64,000 nt of DNA from Vibrio ponticus (GCF_009938225.1 NZ_AP019657.1:2480001-2544000), one strand, 5' to 3'. Counted from the stretch's first letter, positions 37,102 through 47,074 are shown. Made by a program: numbers and translations. Notes: generated from the letters alone by a model not told the origin.

Positions 37102-38172
37102 ATGAATAAATGGATTAAGAACGCACTGGCTAGCGTTGTCGCGGTGTCGTTCAGCTTCGGCTCGCTCAATGCACTCGCGCAAGAAAAAGTATATCGTTTA
37201 AAGCTCGCTGAGACATGGGGACCCAACACCCCTATCTTAGGTGACGCATCAAAAAACATGGTCAAACTGGCAGAAGAAATGTCGAATGGTCGTCTGCAAA
37301 TTCGCATTGATTCGGCTAACAAACACAAAGCGCCACTTGGTGTATTTGATATGGTCAAATCTGGTCAATACGATCTGGGTCACTCAGCTTCTTATTACTG
37401 GAAAGGCAAAGTTCCCAACACCATGTACTTCTCAGCCATGCCTTTTGGCATGATGTCGACCGAGCAATATGCTTGGTTCTATCACGGTGGCGGGATGGAA
37501 TTAATGCAAGAGGTTTATGCCCCGCATAACTTACTGTCATTCCCGGGCGGTAACTCTGATATTCAAATGGGTGGCTGGTTTCAAAAAGAGATCAAGAGTA
37601 TCGATGATCTAAAAGGTCTTAAGATCCGCATTCCTGGCTTTGCGGGCGAGGTCATGGCTCGTGTCGGCGCTAAGCCAACCAATATCGCTCCAGGTGAGCT
37701 CTATACTTCTTTAGAGCGTGGCACTATCGACGCGCTTGAGTGGGTTGGTCCTGCTTTTGATCTACGAATGGGATTCCAAAAAGTCGCGCCCTACTACTAT
37801 ACCGCATGGCATGAACCGGGCTCAGAAACTCAATTCTTAGTCAATAAAAAGGTGTGGGAGAAGCTTCCTAGTGACTTGCAAGTGATCCTAGAAACCGCCT
37901 TCCGCGTTGCTGCATTTGATATGTACACTCAAGCGATTGATGCCAATGCTAATAGCTGGGCTTCAATGAGTGAAGAGTATCCAGACATTAAGGTGATGGA
38001 CTTCCCGCCTGAAGTCATCGAACGTCTGAACCAAGAAAAAGAAAACCTATTGAATGAATTTGCCGCCAAAGATCCTTTAGCAAAACGCATTATCGAATCT
38101 CAGCGCCAATACTTAAGCAAGGTTCGCCCATGGACAGACATTTCAACCAAGGCTTACCTAAATAGTAATTAA
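37102..38172 (+). CDS. TRAP transporter substrate-binding protein (DctP family)
   Basis: A 356-residue periplasmic solute receptor with a signal peptide (NALASVVAVSFSFGSLNALA, then QEKVYRL). The DctP-family core is present: LKGLKIRIPGFAGEVMARVGAKPTNI (the Arg that usually binds the substrate carboxylate) and GELYTSLERGTIDALEWVGP. The latter, with the preceding SFPGGNSDIQMGGW, resembles the alpha-keto-acid/mannonate-type receptors. No DctQ or DctM membrane gene is next to it, so it is an orphan or works with a permease elsewhere. A CRP site upstream suggests catabolite control. Confidence 0.9.
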   Translation: MNKWIKNALASVVAVSFSFGSLNALAQEKVYRLKLAETWGPNTPILGDASKNMVKLAEEMSNGRLQIRIDSANKHKAPLGVFDMVKSGQYDLGHSASYYWKGKVPNTMYFSAMPFGMMSTEQYAWFYHGGGMELMQEVYAPHNLLSFPGGNSDIQMGGWFQKEIKSIDDLKGLKIRIPGFAGEVMARVGAKPTNIAPGELYTSLERGTIDALEWVGPAFDLRMGFQKVAPYYYTAWHEPGSETQFLVNKKVWEKLPSDLQVILETAFRVAAFDMYTQAIDANANSWASMSEEYPDIKVMDFPPEVIERLNQEKENLLNEFAAKDPLAKRIIESQRQYLSKVRPWTDISTKAYLNSN

Positions 38173-38710
38173 GCGCATTCAATCGACCACTTAAGACCGC
38201 TAGTCTCTATATCCCATCAGGGTGTCAGATAGAGGCTAGCTACCTCTTTGGGGGTATCACAGCCCTACTTCAACCTCAAGCCTCAATCTGTCATTAAGTT
38301 TCAAAACAAATGCAAATGCGAGACGTGTCACACTCAACCCTCTAACACCCCAAAACCAAAATCAAACACAGATCACACTTAGTGTTATTTTGATGATCAA
38401 ATAAAGTAGCAAGATGACACAGATCACATTTAATCTTAATGTTAAATATTTTATTTCGAGATATTGATCGCTTAATTGTTGTTGACTTTTTGACCGCGCG
38501 AATTTTGTCAAAAAATTACAGCTAAGAAGCTTGAAAGAGATCACGCAAAAATCATTTGATCGCGCAATTTTCTTGGAGATGATCACGAAAAACCCGTTGA
38601 CGGTTCTAAACTGAAATGGTGTGGTAAATTGATTGGGTACTAAGCAATCAGCGGCTTTTGGCGAGCCGTTACTTAAACAATTTCATCAGAACGTCGAACG
38701 GGGAATCCTT
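38173..38710. promoter_or_regulatory. mtlA: mtlA upstream region with several CRP-like sites
   Basis: No protein gene is supported in these 538 bases. TCACA half-sites occur at 38373-38377 and 38424-38428 (GATGACACAGATCACA). A better two-arm site, CTTGAAAGAGATCACG, is at about 38530-38545. E. coli mtlA also has several CRP sites. The inverted pair TTTTTGAC/GTCAAAAA spans 38487-38514. The right end overlaps a probable antisense RNA. Confidence 0.5.
38587..38707 (-). ncRNA. mtlS: Candidate MtlS antisense sRNA to the mtlA leader
   Basis: V. cholerae makes MtlS, a ~120-base RNA antisense to the mtlA 5' leader that represses MtlA. Here, on the - strand, a -10-like TATCAT lies just inside mtlA (about 38713-38718). 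An imperfect hairpin AACCGT/ACGGGTT followed by TTTTT lies at about 38587-38606. The RNA between would be ~120 bases. No good -35 was seen. The boundaries are inferred from weak signals plus the known Vibrio arrangement. Confidence 0.35.
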
Positions 38711-40663
38711 ATGATATCACCAGACACTAAGATCAAGATACAAAATTTTGGTCGCTTCCTATCCAATATGGTTATGCCCAACATTGGCGCGTTCATCGCG
38801 TGGGGCTTTATTACTGCACTCTTTATCCCAACTGGCTGGCTACCTAATGAAACGTTAGCCTCGATGGTTGGTCCGATGATCACTTACCTTCTACCGCTAC
38901 TCATTGGCTACACGGGTGGTAAACTGGTGGGTGGCGATCGCGGTGCTGTCGTGGGTGCCATCACAACGATGGGCGTGATTGTCGGTACCGATATTCCAAT
39001 GTTTATGGGAGCGATGATGGTCGGTCCTATGGGTGGCTGGGCGATCAAGAAATTCGACAACTATATCGATGGTAAAGTGAAAAGCGGCTTTGAGATGCTG
39101 GTTAACAACTTCTCAGCAGGCATCATCGGTATGATCTGTGCGATCTTCGCTTTCTACCTGATTGGTCCGTTTGTGAAGATCCTCTCTGGTGGTCTGGCAG
39201 CAGGCGTAAACTTCCTAGTATCGGCACACCTGCTTCCACTGACTTCTATTTTTGTTGAACCGGCGAAAATCCTGTTCCTAAACAATGCGATTAACCACGG
39301 CATCTTCTCGCCACTGGGCATTCAGCAAGCATCAGAAACTGGTCAATCTATCTTTTTCTTAATTGAAGCAAACCCAGGTCCTGGTCTAGGCATCCTATTG
39401 GCTTACATGGTGTTCGGCAAAGGTACAGCTCGTCAAACGGCTGGTGGTGCTTCGATCATCCATTTCTTTGGTGGTATTCACGAAATCTACTTCCCATACA
39501 TCTTAATGAATCCTCGCCTAATTTTGGCAGCGATTGCAGGTGGTATGACAGGTGTATTTGTTTTAACAGTGTTTAACGCAGGTATCGTTTCTCCAGCATC
39601 ACCAGGTTCAATCTTCGCGATTCTACTGATGACGCAAAAAGGCTCAATTGTGGGTGTACTTGCTTCAATTTTCTCTGCAACAGCCGTCTCTTTTGCGGTC
39701 GCTGCACTACTCATGAAAACTCAAACCACTACAGAAGAAGAGGGTGATGAGACTGCACTGGACAAAGCAACCAGCCAAATGCGTGAGATGAAATCAAGCG
39801 CAAAAGCGGGTAAAACTGTAGAGGCAAAGAGCAAAAACAATATCGATATGGCAACTGTACAAAGCATCATCGTCGCCTGTGATGCAGGCATGGGCTCAAG
39901 CGCAATGGGCGCCAGCATGTTGCGTAAAAAAGTCCAAGATGCGGGACTCACTATCCATGTCACTAACCTTGCCATCAACAATTTGCCAGAGAGCGTCGAT
40001 ATCGTGATTACTCATAAAGACCTAACCGATCGTGCTCGTAAGCACGCACCGAATGCCATGCATATTTCGCTAACTAACTTCCTCGATAGCGAGATGTATA
40101 ACCAGCTAGTGACTAAACTGCTAGCAGCGCAAAAACAAACCGCCGCGAACGATGACCAATTAGTAAAAGTGTCGGTGCTTGCCGCGAATGACGACAGCTT
40201 TGAGCCACAACAACCGTCTGTATTTCAGATTCAAGCAGAAAATATTCATCTAGGATTGCAAGCTGCCAACAAGCAAGAAGCGATTCGCTTTGCTGGCAAC
40301 AAGCTTGTGGAACTTGGCTATGCTGAACCGGAATATGTCGATGCGATGTTCGAGCGCGAGAAGATGGTTTCAACCTATTTAGGTGAGTCAATTGCGGTAC
40401 CACACGGCACGATTGAAGCAAAAGACAAAGTAAAGAAAACCGGCATTGTGATTTGCCAATACCCAGCTGGTATTCAATTCACGGATGACCAAGATGATGT
40501 TGCAAAGCTAGTCATCGGCATTGCGGCGAAAAACGATGAACACATTCAAGTAATTACCACCATTACTAACGCACTCGATGAGCCTGACGCCATCGATACG
40601 CTCACCAGTACCACCGATGTGAATGAGATTTTGAACATTCTGTCTGGCACTAAAGCTGCGTAA
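38711..40663 (+). CDS. mtlA: PTS mannitol-specific EIICBA component
   Basis: MtlA imports mannitol and phosphorylates it to mannitol-1-phosphate. The 650-residue fusion begins MISPDTKIKIQNFGRFLSNMVMPNIGA (GGGGAAT before the ATG; a frame back to 38633 is not conserved). EIIC membrane domain spans about 1-345. EIIB carries the phospho-Cys motif VACDAGMGSSAMGA. The C-terminal EIIA has the phospho-His in GESIAVPHGTIEAKD. Domain order CBA is intact. It is first gene of mtlA-mtlD-mtlR. Confidence 0.97.
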   Translation: MISPDTKIKIQNFGRFLSNMVMPNIGAFIAWGFITALFIPTGWLPNETLASMVGPMITYLLPLLIGYTGGKLVGGDRGAVVGAITTMGVIVGTDIPMFMGAMMVGPMGGWAIKKFDNYIDGKVKSGFEMLVNNFSAGIIGMICAIFAFYLIGPFVKILSGGLAAGVNFLVSAHLLPLTSIFVEPAKILFLNNAINHGIFSPLGIQQASETGQSIFFLIEANPGPGLGILLAYMVFGKGTARQTAGGASIIHFFGGIHEIYFPYILMNPRLILAAIAGGMTGVFVLTVFNAGIVSPASPGSIFAILLMTQKGSIVGVLASIFSATAVSFAVAALLMKTQTTTEEEGDETALDKATSQMREMKSSAKAGKTVEAKSKNNIDMATVQSIIVACDAGMGSSAMGASMLRKKVQDAGLTIHVTNLAINNLPESVDIVITHKDLTDRARKHAPNAMHISLTNFLDSEMYNQLVTKLLAAQKQTAANDDQLVKVSVLAANDDSFEPQQPSVFQIQAENIHLGLQAANKQEAIRFAGNKLVELGYAEPEYVDAMFEREKMVSTYLGESIAVPHGTIEAKDKVKKTGIVICQYPAGIQFTDDQDDVAKLVIGIAAKNDEHIQVITTITNALDEPDAIDTLTSTTDVNEILNILSGTKAA

Positions 40664-40692
40664 ACCAGCAAACAGGCGCTCCTGAGCGTCCC

Positions 40693-40726
40693 GAGGTCAA
40701 CTGTCACCCCCTATGCGGTTGACCTC
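40693..40726. other. Hairpin between mtlA and mtlD
   Basis: Nine-bp inverted repeat GAGGTCAAC / GTTGACCTC with a 16-base loop and no T-run. It probably stabilises or separates mtlA and mtlD messages rather than ending transcription. Confidence 0.6.
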
Positions 40727-40767
40727 ACCCTAAGCATGTCGTTAGTTAATTTATAGTAGGTAAGATT

Positions 40768-41916
40768 ATGAAAAATGCAGTTCATTTTGGCGCAGGTAAT
40801 ATTGGTCGCGGTTTTATTGGTAAGCTACTCGCTGATGCCGATGTAGCAGTAACCTTTGCTGATGTTAACGAGCCATTGGTTGATCAAATCAGCCATAAAC
40901 AAGAATACAAAGTAAAGGTAGTCGGCTCTGAGTGCAGTATCGACACGGTTACGCACGTTACGGCGGTGAACTCTGCGAGCGAAGATGTGATCAACCAAAT
41001 CGTAACCACCGATATGGTCACCACGGCAGTGGGTCCAAATGTTTTAGACATTATTGCCAAAACTATCGCTAAGGGGATTGAGAAACGTCTCGCCTCTGGC
41101 AATATCAAGCCACTCAATATTATCGCCTGTGAGAATATGGTACGTGGTACCACTCACCTTAAAGGCGAAGTCTACAAATACTTAGATGAGCAACTTCATC
41201 CACAAGTAGATGAGCTAGTGGGTTTTGTTGACTCAGCGGTTGACCGCATCGTACCACCAGCGGATGCTGCCAACGATGACCCACTAGAAGTAACGGTGGA
41301 AAGCTTTAGCGAGTGGATTGTTGATGAACAGCAGTTTAAAGGTGAGATTCCAGAAATTAACGGCATGGAAAAGACCGATAATTTAATGGCGTTTGTCGAG
41401 CGAAAACTGTTTACTCTCAACACCGGTCACTGCATTACCGCGTATTTAGGTAATCTAAAAGGACACCGCACCATACGTGAAGCAATTGAAGATCCTGAAA
41501 TTCACGCTGAAGTAAAACAAGCCATGTTTGAAAGTGGTGAGGTACTAATTCGTCGCTATGGCTTTGACCGCGAATTTCATGCTGCGTATATCGACAAAAT
41601 TCTCTCGCGCTTTGCCAATCCCTACTTGGTCGACGAAGTGGATCGTGTTGGACGCCAGCCAATTCGCAAATTAGGCGCAAATGATAGATTAATTAAACCA
41701 TTACTGGGTACAATTGAGTATGGCGTTGAAAATAAAACACTTTTAAAAGGTATCGCCGCGGCACTGAAATACACAAGTGACAGTGACCCGCAAGCCATTG
41801 AGCTCCAAACGGCTTTACAGCAACAGGGCGTGAAGAAAACTTTAGCACACTACACTGGCTTAGATGAAAACAGTGCTGAAGTCGCTCAAATTGACTCGCT
41901 ATACCAACAACTATAA
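40768..41916 (+). CDS. mtlD: Mannitol-1-phosphate 5-dehydrogenase
   Basis: MtlD oxidises mannitol-1-phosphate to fructose-6-phosphate with NAD+. The 382-residue long-chain polyol dehydrogenase has the N-terminal Rossmann motif [17 protein letters not shown]. Further family words are [13 protein letters not shown] and [25 protein letters not shown] precedes the ATG. It lies between mtlA and mtlR. Confidence 0.97.
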   Translation: MKNAVHFGAGNIGRGFIGKLLADADVAVTFADVNEPLVDQISHKQEYKVKVVGSECSIDTVTHVTAVNSASEDVINQIVTTDMVTTAVGPNVLDIIAKTIAKGIEKRLASGNIKPLNIIACENMVRGTTHLKGEVYKYLDEQLHPQVDELVGFVDSAVDRIVPPADAANDDPLEVTVESFSEWIVDEQQFKGEIPEINGMEKTDNLMAFVERKLFTLNTGHCITAYLGNLKGHRTIREAIEDPEIHAEVKQAMFESGEVLIRRYGFDREFHAAYIDKILSRFANPYLVDEVDRVGRQPIRKLGANDRLIKPLLGTIEYGVENKTLLKGIAAALKYTSDSDPQAIELQTALQQQGVKKTLAHYTGLDENSAEVAQIDSLYQQL

Positions 41917-41961
41917 CAACCAGGGGAGCTCGGCTCCCCCCATTAATTTTTAGATCAGTAT

Positions 41962-42492
41962 ATGGCAAATAGAATCAACGAAACCGAGATTATAGAACGG
42001 CTGAACAGCGCAGCTTCCGTGCGCGGATTCTTTGTTGCCGCCGTGGATGTATTTAACGACTCAATTGACGCGTTAATACAGCGTATTTTCCGCAAAGATA
42101 ATTTCGCCGTGCAGTCGGTTGTTGGTCCGTTATTGCAAGACTCAGGACCATTAGGTGACCTATCGGTACGTTTAAAGCTTCTCTATGGATTAGGCGTATT
42201 GCCTGACGATGTCTATCACGATATCGATAGCATCATTAAGCTCAAGCACAAGCTCAACAGTGAAGAAAAGGATTTTGCTTTTACTGACCCGAAGGTTTTG
42301 GAAGCCATCAAGCAACTGCATTTGGTCAATAAAATGAGCATGGTGCAATTGGAGGTCAGTGAACCTGACGATGATATCGATCTTGAGTTTTATCAGCTGC
42401 AACTGCAACGACAACAACAAATAATAAAATCTGGGCTGTCATTGGCGATCGTTGGTATCTGCAATGAACTCGACAAAGAGAGCCCATTTTAA
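41962..42492 (+). CDS. mtlR: Mannitol operon regulator MtlR
   Basis: MtlR is a 176-residue, mostly helical protein of the MltR family: IIERLNSAASVRGFFVAAVDVF and SVVGPLLQDSGPLGDLSVRLKLLYGLG. It represses mannitol use in enterics and vibrios and has no classical HTH. It is the third gene of the mannitol operon, 45 bases after mtlD. Confidence 0.93.
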   Translation: MANRINETEIIERLNSAASVRGFFVAAVDVFNDSIDALIQRIFRKDNFAVQSVVGPLLQDSGPLGDLSVRLKLLYGLGVLPDDVYHDIDSIIKLKHKLNSEEKDFAFTDPKVLEAIKQLHLVNKMSMVQLEVSEPDDDIDLEFYQLQLQRQQQIIKSGLSLAIVGICNELDKESPF

Positions 42493-42532
42493 TCCATCAG
42501 TTCAGCCTTCCTCCCTATATCTAGAGGAATCC

Positions 42533-43174
42533 ATGATGTTAAAAGCAATATTATTCGATATGGATGGCTTGATCTTTGATACCGAAGCCATCTACAAACA
42601 AAGCTGGCAATATGCCGCTCAAGAGCAACAACTGTATTTGAGTGATGCGTTTTATCAGCGCTTTATTGGCGTGCAAGATCCCGACTGTGAGCAAATGCTC
42701 AGCCAGCACTTTGGCAAACAAATTGATATGGCGCGTTATATTAACGTTCGTAACCAACATTTTCACCACCAGCGCCAAGCAGGGGTGGCGCTCAAACCGG
42801 GTTTTACTGAGCTACTGCATGCGATAAAACAACGTGGCTTAGCCACGGCAATTGTCACCTCCTCAAGGCGAGCAGAAGTGGAATTTAACTTCGCCCCCAC
42901 CCCTTACCTCTCACAGTTTGATTTGATCATCAGCGCTGAAGATGTTGCACTGGGTAAGCCTCACCCAGATTGCTATTTGCTCGCCTGCCAGCGTTTGGGA
43001 TTCGCTGCTAATGAATGCTTAGTACTAGAAGATTCCAACAACGGTATTCGAGCTGCGCTTGCGGCAGGATGCCAAGCCATCATGATCCCCGACTTACTCC
43101 CCCCAGATCCTGAGTTAGTCAGTGATATCGCCATCTGCGACTCTCTCACCGAGGTGATCGAACGACTTAATTAG
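42533..43174 (+). CDS. HAD-superfamily sugar-phosphatase/phosphoglucomutase-like hydrolase
   Basis: A 213-residue HAD subfamily IA protein. Motif I is LFDMDGLIFDTE (nucleophile Asp, then general acid Asp). Motif II is the VTSSRR region, motif III the Lys in GKPHPDCY, and motif IV VLEDSNNGIRAA. It is near the beta-phosphoglucomutase / YieH-type phosphatases; the substrate is not visible. The start is the first of tandem ATGs after AGAGGAATCC. Placed 40 bases after mtlR, it may be cotranscribed with the mannitol genes. Confidence 0.87.
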   Translation: MMLKAILFDMDGLIFDTEAIYKQSWQYAAQEQQLYLSDAFYQRFIGVQDPDCEQMLSQHFGKQIDMARYINVRNQHFHHQRQAGVALKPGFTELLHAIKQRGLATAIVTSSRRAEVEFNFAPTPYLSQFDLIISAEDVALGKPHPDCYLLACQRLGFAANECLVLEDSNNGIRAALAAGCQAIMIPDLLPPDPELVSDIAICDSLTEVIERLN

Positions 43175-43176
43175 CA

Positions 43177-43204
43177 AAATGGGTCTCCTCTGAGACCCAT
43201 TTTT
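43177..43204. terminator. Bidirectional terminator between HAD gene and porin gene
   Basis: Perfect 12-bp stem AAAATGGGTCTC / GAGACCCATTTT with a CTCT loop. It serves both converging genes. Confidence 0.93.
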
Positions 43205-43213
43205 GTATTGCGC

Positions 43214-44329
43214 TTAGAACGCGTAAATCACTGTAATACCTGATAGGGTATCGTCCTGCTTACCGATGGTAGCGTCGAAATCTTCTTCAACCTTTCTCAC
43301 TTCCCCTGAGATGATGAAGTTAGGTGTCGCATGGTAACTCAAACCAAAAGAGTAAATACTGCGATCACCATTAGCCACCGTGTCATCAAAATCTACGTTT
43401 GATAGATAAACATATGGGCGTAAACCGATATCAAAGTAATATTCAGCAAACAGATCCATACCTGTCGCATCAGCATAATTATTATCACTGTAAGCTAATA
43501 AGCCTGTCTCATATGCTTTAGTGCCATCAGTAAACGCCGCCGCCACTTTAAATGCTTCATACGAGTACTTCACTGCAACTGTTGTGAGTTTTTGTTCATC
43601 ACTTGCATCTAGGTTCTTCAGAGGATTGCCGGTCGTCGTCTCAACTTTGTTAACCAAGTGTGTGGCACCAACACTTAGACCAAAATCAAAATCGTAGCTT
43701 ACCGCCACTGCATAATTTGACTCTCGAGCCAACTTATCACTCCCCGGAGCCGTCAGGTTGCCACCCGGTGAGTTTTCTTTAAAACCATACTGTGCTGACA
43801 GATTTAAGTTCTCAAAGCTATTACGGTAAGTGACTAGGTCATCACCACGAGCCGTTCCAAGGAAGCCTCCATCTTTGCCATCACTAAAGATTGGCGTTGC
43901 ATCTGGATCGAATACAATCAAGTTATCCATATAACCCGCCACGTCATGGTAGGCTGAGTACTGTTTACCAAAACGCAAGCTACCATAGTCTTCATGATGC
44001 ACAGAGAAATAACCTAAACGAGTACGGAATTGGTCATCAGATTTACTGCCAGTCTTATCCGTCGGCGCGCTAGTCAAGTTATCCCATTCAAACTTTACAT
44101 CGCCGGACCAACCGTGGTTAAACTGATGTTGAATACCAAAACCTAAAGTACTGCGGCTAGTACTGAAATCATGATCTTCAAATACATGTACTGGCTGCCA
44201 GTAATCCATTAAAAACGCACCAGAGATGTCAACACTGGTGGTATCGTTCTTAAATACATTCACAGCAAATGCTTGGCTTGATACCACTAAACTAGATAAT
44301 AAAATAACTTTCTTATTATTAAATTTCAT
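43214..44329 (-). CDS. Outer-membrane general porin (trimeric, OmpU/OmpC-like)
   Basis: The 371-residue protein has a signal peptide (MKFNNKKVILLSSLVVSSQAFA / VNVFKND). A 16-strand barrel pattern is visible: LRFGKQYSAYHDVAGYMDNLI, repeated aromatic-flanked strands, and a C-terminal Phe (VIYAF) as BAM signal. It forms a diffusion pore; solute preference is unknown. Start at the ATG after TTGGAGCGTGAA; the upstream TTG is rejected. It is a monocistronic unit behind a long AT-rich region. Confidence 0.88.
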   Translation of the reverse strand: MKFNNKKVILLSSLVVSSQAFAVNVFKNDTTSVDISGAFLMDYWQPVHVFEDHDFSTSRSTLGFGIQHQFNHGWSGDVKFEWDNLTSAPTDKTGSKSDDQFRTRLGYFSVHHEDYGSLRFGKQYSAYHDVAGYMDNLIVFDPDATPIFSDGKDGGFLGTARGDDLVTYRNSFENLNLSAQYGFKENSPGGNLTAPGSDKLARESNYAVAVSYDFDFGLSVGATHLVNKVETTTGNPLKNLDASDEQKLTTVAVKYSYEAFKVAAAFTDGTKAYETGLLAYSDNNYADATGMDLFAEYYFDIGLRPYVYLSNVDFDDTVANGDRSIYSFGLSYHATPNFIISGEVRKVEEDFDATIGKQDDTLSGITVIYAF

Positions 44330-44538
44330 TTCACGCTCCAATATTGGATATAGTTATTCGCCCCATCCATACGGACGGGTTATTTTAGGCAGTAGAGTTC
44401 GAACTAAAATTAATTAGCTTAAATTACTTAACCTTAACTAATGCACTCTTTAGATATAAATGGCAATGGAGTTTATAAAGAGAGATTAAAAATAGATTTT
44501 GTAAATCATGAGGGTCCCATAGCAAATGATACTAGGGA

Positions 44539-44665
44539 TATACCCAAACAACTTGGAGGTGTAGGTAGGCGACAAAGGAACAAAGCCTATGAGCATAGAT
44601 TTACTATGTGATGAGGTTTGTGAGTGCCAGTCAACACCGCTACAACTTCAAGTAGGACGGGTATA
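44539..44665. repeat. ERIC (IRU) element, 127 bp
   Basis: Ends are TATACCCAAACAACTT and CAACTTCAAGTAGGACGGGTATA. The centre contains CCTATGAGCATAGATTTACTATGTG and GTGAGTGCCAGTCAACACCG. The inverted TATACCC/GGGTATA ends, internal layout and length of exactly 127 bp match the enterobacterial repetitive intergenic consensus found in enterics and vibrios. It is non-coding and non-autonomous. Confidence 0.85.
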
Positions 44666-45180
44666 AAAGACTAGATATGAAGGCAAGATGGTAGGATAGA
44701 AAGTTTAAAATCAAAGGTATACCAAGCTCTGTAACCCTTTAACCCCAATCGCCTTGATTTAAATATAGACTTCATTTCTTTTCTCACTACTAATTAAAAT
44801 TAATTCGACCGAGCAATAATCAAACAAAAAACTTATTAATCGAACAGAATTAATAGTTAAGTGTGATCCTTATCTTTTCACCAAAATTAAAACATTCTAT
44901 TTATCACAGTTTTATTAAACTGCATATTCAACCAGACACAGAATTCATTTTTATTGTTTAGACAAGTTTTAATAAACTCTTTAGGCAAAAAAATATTTCG
45001 ATAATTAAATTAATATAATTTTAATATCATTTTAACGGTCATAATTTGCAGCTATCATTTACAGATAAATCGCCGTATCGCTCAATATGTTTAACCGAGT
45101 GAACAATATCAACAAACTAGGCGCGCCTTTTCGTAAAGAAACACGCCTAGACGCTGACGTTACAATGGTTTCAATACAAT

Positions 45181-45218
45181 AAAAAAGCCCCCACTGACAC
45201 AACATCAGTGGAGGCTTA
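45181..45218 (-). terminator. Terminator of glmS
   Basis: Stem AAGCCcCCACTGA / TCAGTGGaGGCTT (one mismatch) with a seven-base loop. On the - strand it is followed by T6. It starts about 24 bases past the glmS stop. Confidence 0.88.
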
Positions 45219-45241
45219 AACTAATTTAATTCGGTGAATTA

Positions 45242-47074
45242 TTATTCTACCGTCACCGCTTTCGCTAAGTTACGAGGTTGGTCTACGTCGGTACCTTTAA
45301 TCAAAGCAACATAGTAAGAAAGTAGCTGCATTGGAATGGTGTAGTAAATTGGCGCAGTAATGTCGCTGACGTGTGGCATGGTGATGATCTTCATCGTTTC
45401 ATCTGCCGCAAAGCCCGCATTCGCATCGGCAAATACGTAGAGAAGACCGCCGCGTGCGCGCACCTCTTCGATATTCGATTTTAGCTTCTCAAGCAGATCA
45501 TTACTTGGTGCAACGACCACGACTGGCATATCGGCATCAATCAGCGCTAAAGGACCATGTTTCAGCTCACCCGCTGCGTAGGCTTCAGCGTGGATATAAG
45601 AAATCTCTTTCAACTTAAGTGATGCTTCCATCGCAATTGGGTAGAACTCACCGCGACCAAGGAACAGCGTATGATGCTTATCGGCAAAATCTTCAGCTAA
45701 TGCTTCAATCTCTTTCTCAAACGACAATGCTTGGTTGATTTGATTTGGCAAAGCATGCAGCGCTTCAACAATTTCACGCTCACGCGCTTGATCAATACGA
45801 CCTTGCTGTTTGCCTAATGCCGTTACCAGCATCAACAGCGCTGATAATTGGGTAGTAAAGGCTTTGGTTGACGCCACACCAATTTCTACACCTGCACGAG
45901 TCATAAAAGCAAAATCAGATTCACGCACCAAAGAAGAGCCCGCCACGTTACAGATGGTCATTGCTGCCATGTAACCTTTTTCTTTTGCCAGGCGCAACGC
46001 CGCAAGCGTATCCGCGGTTTCACCGGATTGTGATAAGGTGATCAACAAGCTATTTGGACGAGTCACAAACTTGCGGTAACGGAACTCAGAAGCGATTTCG
46101 ACATCACAGCTCACCCCTGCGATATCTTCAAACCAGTAGCGTGCCACCATACCCGCATTGTAAGAAGTACCACAGGCAACAATCTGCACGTGCTCAACTT
46201 TATTTAAGATCTCAGCCGCTTTCACGCCAATCGCATTGGTCACGACCGAATCCGCCGTAATGCGCCCTTCCATCGTGTTGATCAGCGCGGTTGGCTGCTC
46301 GTAGATCTCTTTTTGCATGAAGTGGCGGTATTTACCTTTATCACCTGCGTCGTGCTCAGCATTCGATTCAATAATCTCACGCTCCACTTGCTCGCCATTG
46401 CTGGCAAATACTTTTACCTCACGACGGGTAATCTCTGCCACATCGCCCTCTTCAAGGTACATAAAGCGACGTGTCACATTAAGCAGCGCAAGTTGATCAG
46501 AGGCTAAGAAGTTCTCGCCAACACCAAAGCCGACCACAATTGGGCTGCCTGAACGCGCTACAACTAAACGGCTTGGATCTTTACGATCCATGACCACGGT
46601 GCCATAAGCCCCCTCTAGTTTCTTCGCGGTGTTTTGCAACGCTTCAAGAAGCGAAGAAGCGGAACGCAGTTCCCACTCAACTAGGTGTGCAATCACTTCA
46701 GTGTCTGTTTGAGACTCAAACACATAACCGCGCTCACGTAGCACTGCGCGTAGCTCTTCATGGTTTTCAATAATGCCGTTATGTACCACAGTGATATCAC
46801 CTGAAATATGTGGATGAGCATTAATTTCAGAAGGTTCACCATGCGTCGCCCAACGGGTGTGTGCGATACCGGTCCCGCCAGCAACTTGCGCACTCTCGAC
46901 TGCATCTGCTAGCTCTTTCACTTTGCCCAAACGGCGCAGACGAGTCAGGTTTGACTGGCTATCAACCACCGCCACACCTGCCGAGTCATAGCCACGATAT
47001 TCTAAGCGTTTAAGTCCTTCGACCAGAATTTCTGCTACATCTCGTTGCGCTACGGCACCTACGATTCCGCACAT
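45242..47074 (-). CDS. glmS: Glutamine-fructose-6-phosphate aminotransferase (isomerizing)
   Basis: GlmS makes glucosamine-6-phosphate, the first step of UDP-GlcNAc synthesis for wall and LPS. The 610-residue protein starts [12 protein letters not shown], where Cys2 is the amidotransferase nucleophile after Met removal. An upstream frame to 47113 is therefore rejected. The N-terminal GATase-II domain has [16 protein letters not shown] words ([18 protein letters not shown]). Two SIS domains follow ([24 protein letters not shown]), and the C-terminus is [13 protein letters not shown]. It is cotranscribed after the DeoR-type regulator. Confidence 0.98.
   Translation of the reverse strand: MCGIVGAVAQRDVAEILVEGLKRLEYRGYDSAGVAVVDSQSNLTRLRRLGKVKELADAVESAQVAGGTGIAHTRWATHGEPSEINAHPHISGDITVVHNGIIENHEELRAVLRERGYVFESQTDTEVIAHLVEWELRSASSLLEALQNTAKKLEGAYGTVVMDRKDPSRLVVARSGSPIVVGFGVGENFLASDQLALLNVTRRFMYLEEGDVAEITRREVKVFASNGEQVEREIIESNAEHDAGDKGKYRHFMQKEIYEQPTALINTMEGRITADSVVTNAIGVKAAEILNKVEHVQIVACGTSYNAGMVARYWFEDIAGVSCDVEIASEFRYRKFVTRPNSLLITLSQSGETADTLAALRLAKEKGYMAAMTICNVAGSSLVRESDFAFMTRAGVEIGVASTKAFTTQLSALLMLVTALGKQQGRIDQAREREIVEALHALPNQINQALSFEKEIEALAEDFADKHHTLFLGRGEFYPIAMEASLKLKEISYIHAEAYAAGELKHGPLALIDADMPVVVVAPSNDLLEKLKSNIEEVRARGGLLYVFADANAGFAADETMKIITMPHVSDITAPIYYTIPMQLLSYYVALIKGTDVDQPRNLAKAVTVE

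Larger units (their letters stand above)
44330..45241. other. Long AT-rich intergenic region between porin and glmS
   Basis: 912 bases without a supported gene. It contains an ERIC element (44539-44665) and the glmS terminator (45181-45218). It also contains an inverted pair CTAGGCG/CGCCTAG (45117-45150) with a long loop. The rest is AT-rich (44780-45050) and presumably includes the porin promoter on the - strand. An unannotated sRNA in 45060-45180 cannot be excluded, but no clear promoter-terminator pair was found. Confidence 0.5.

Noticed and set aside
38487..38514. TTTTTGAC/GTCAAAAA hairpin as a terminator of an antisense RNA
   Set aside because: No T-run follows on either strand; the weaker hairpin at 38587-38606 with a T5 tail on the - strand fits better.
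38633..38710. Upstream extension of mtlA by 26 codons
   Set aside because: It runs through the leader/antisense region without similarity to MtlA. The ATG at 38711 gives the conserved N-terminus and has GGGGAAT before it.
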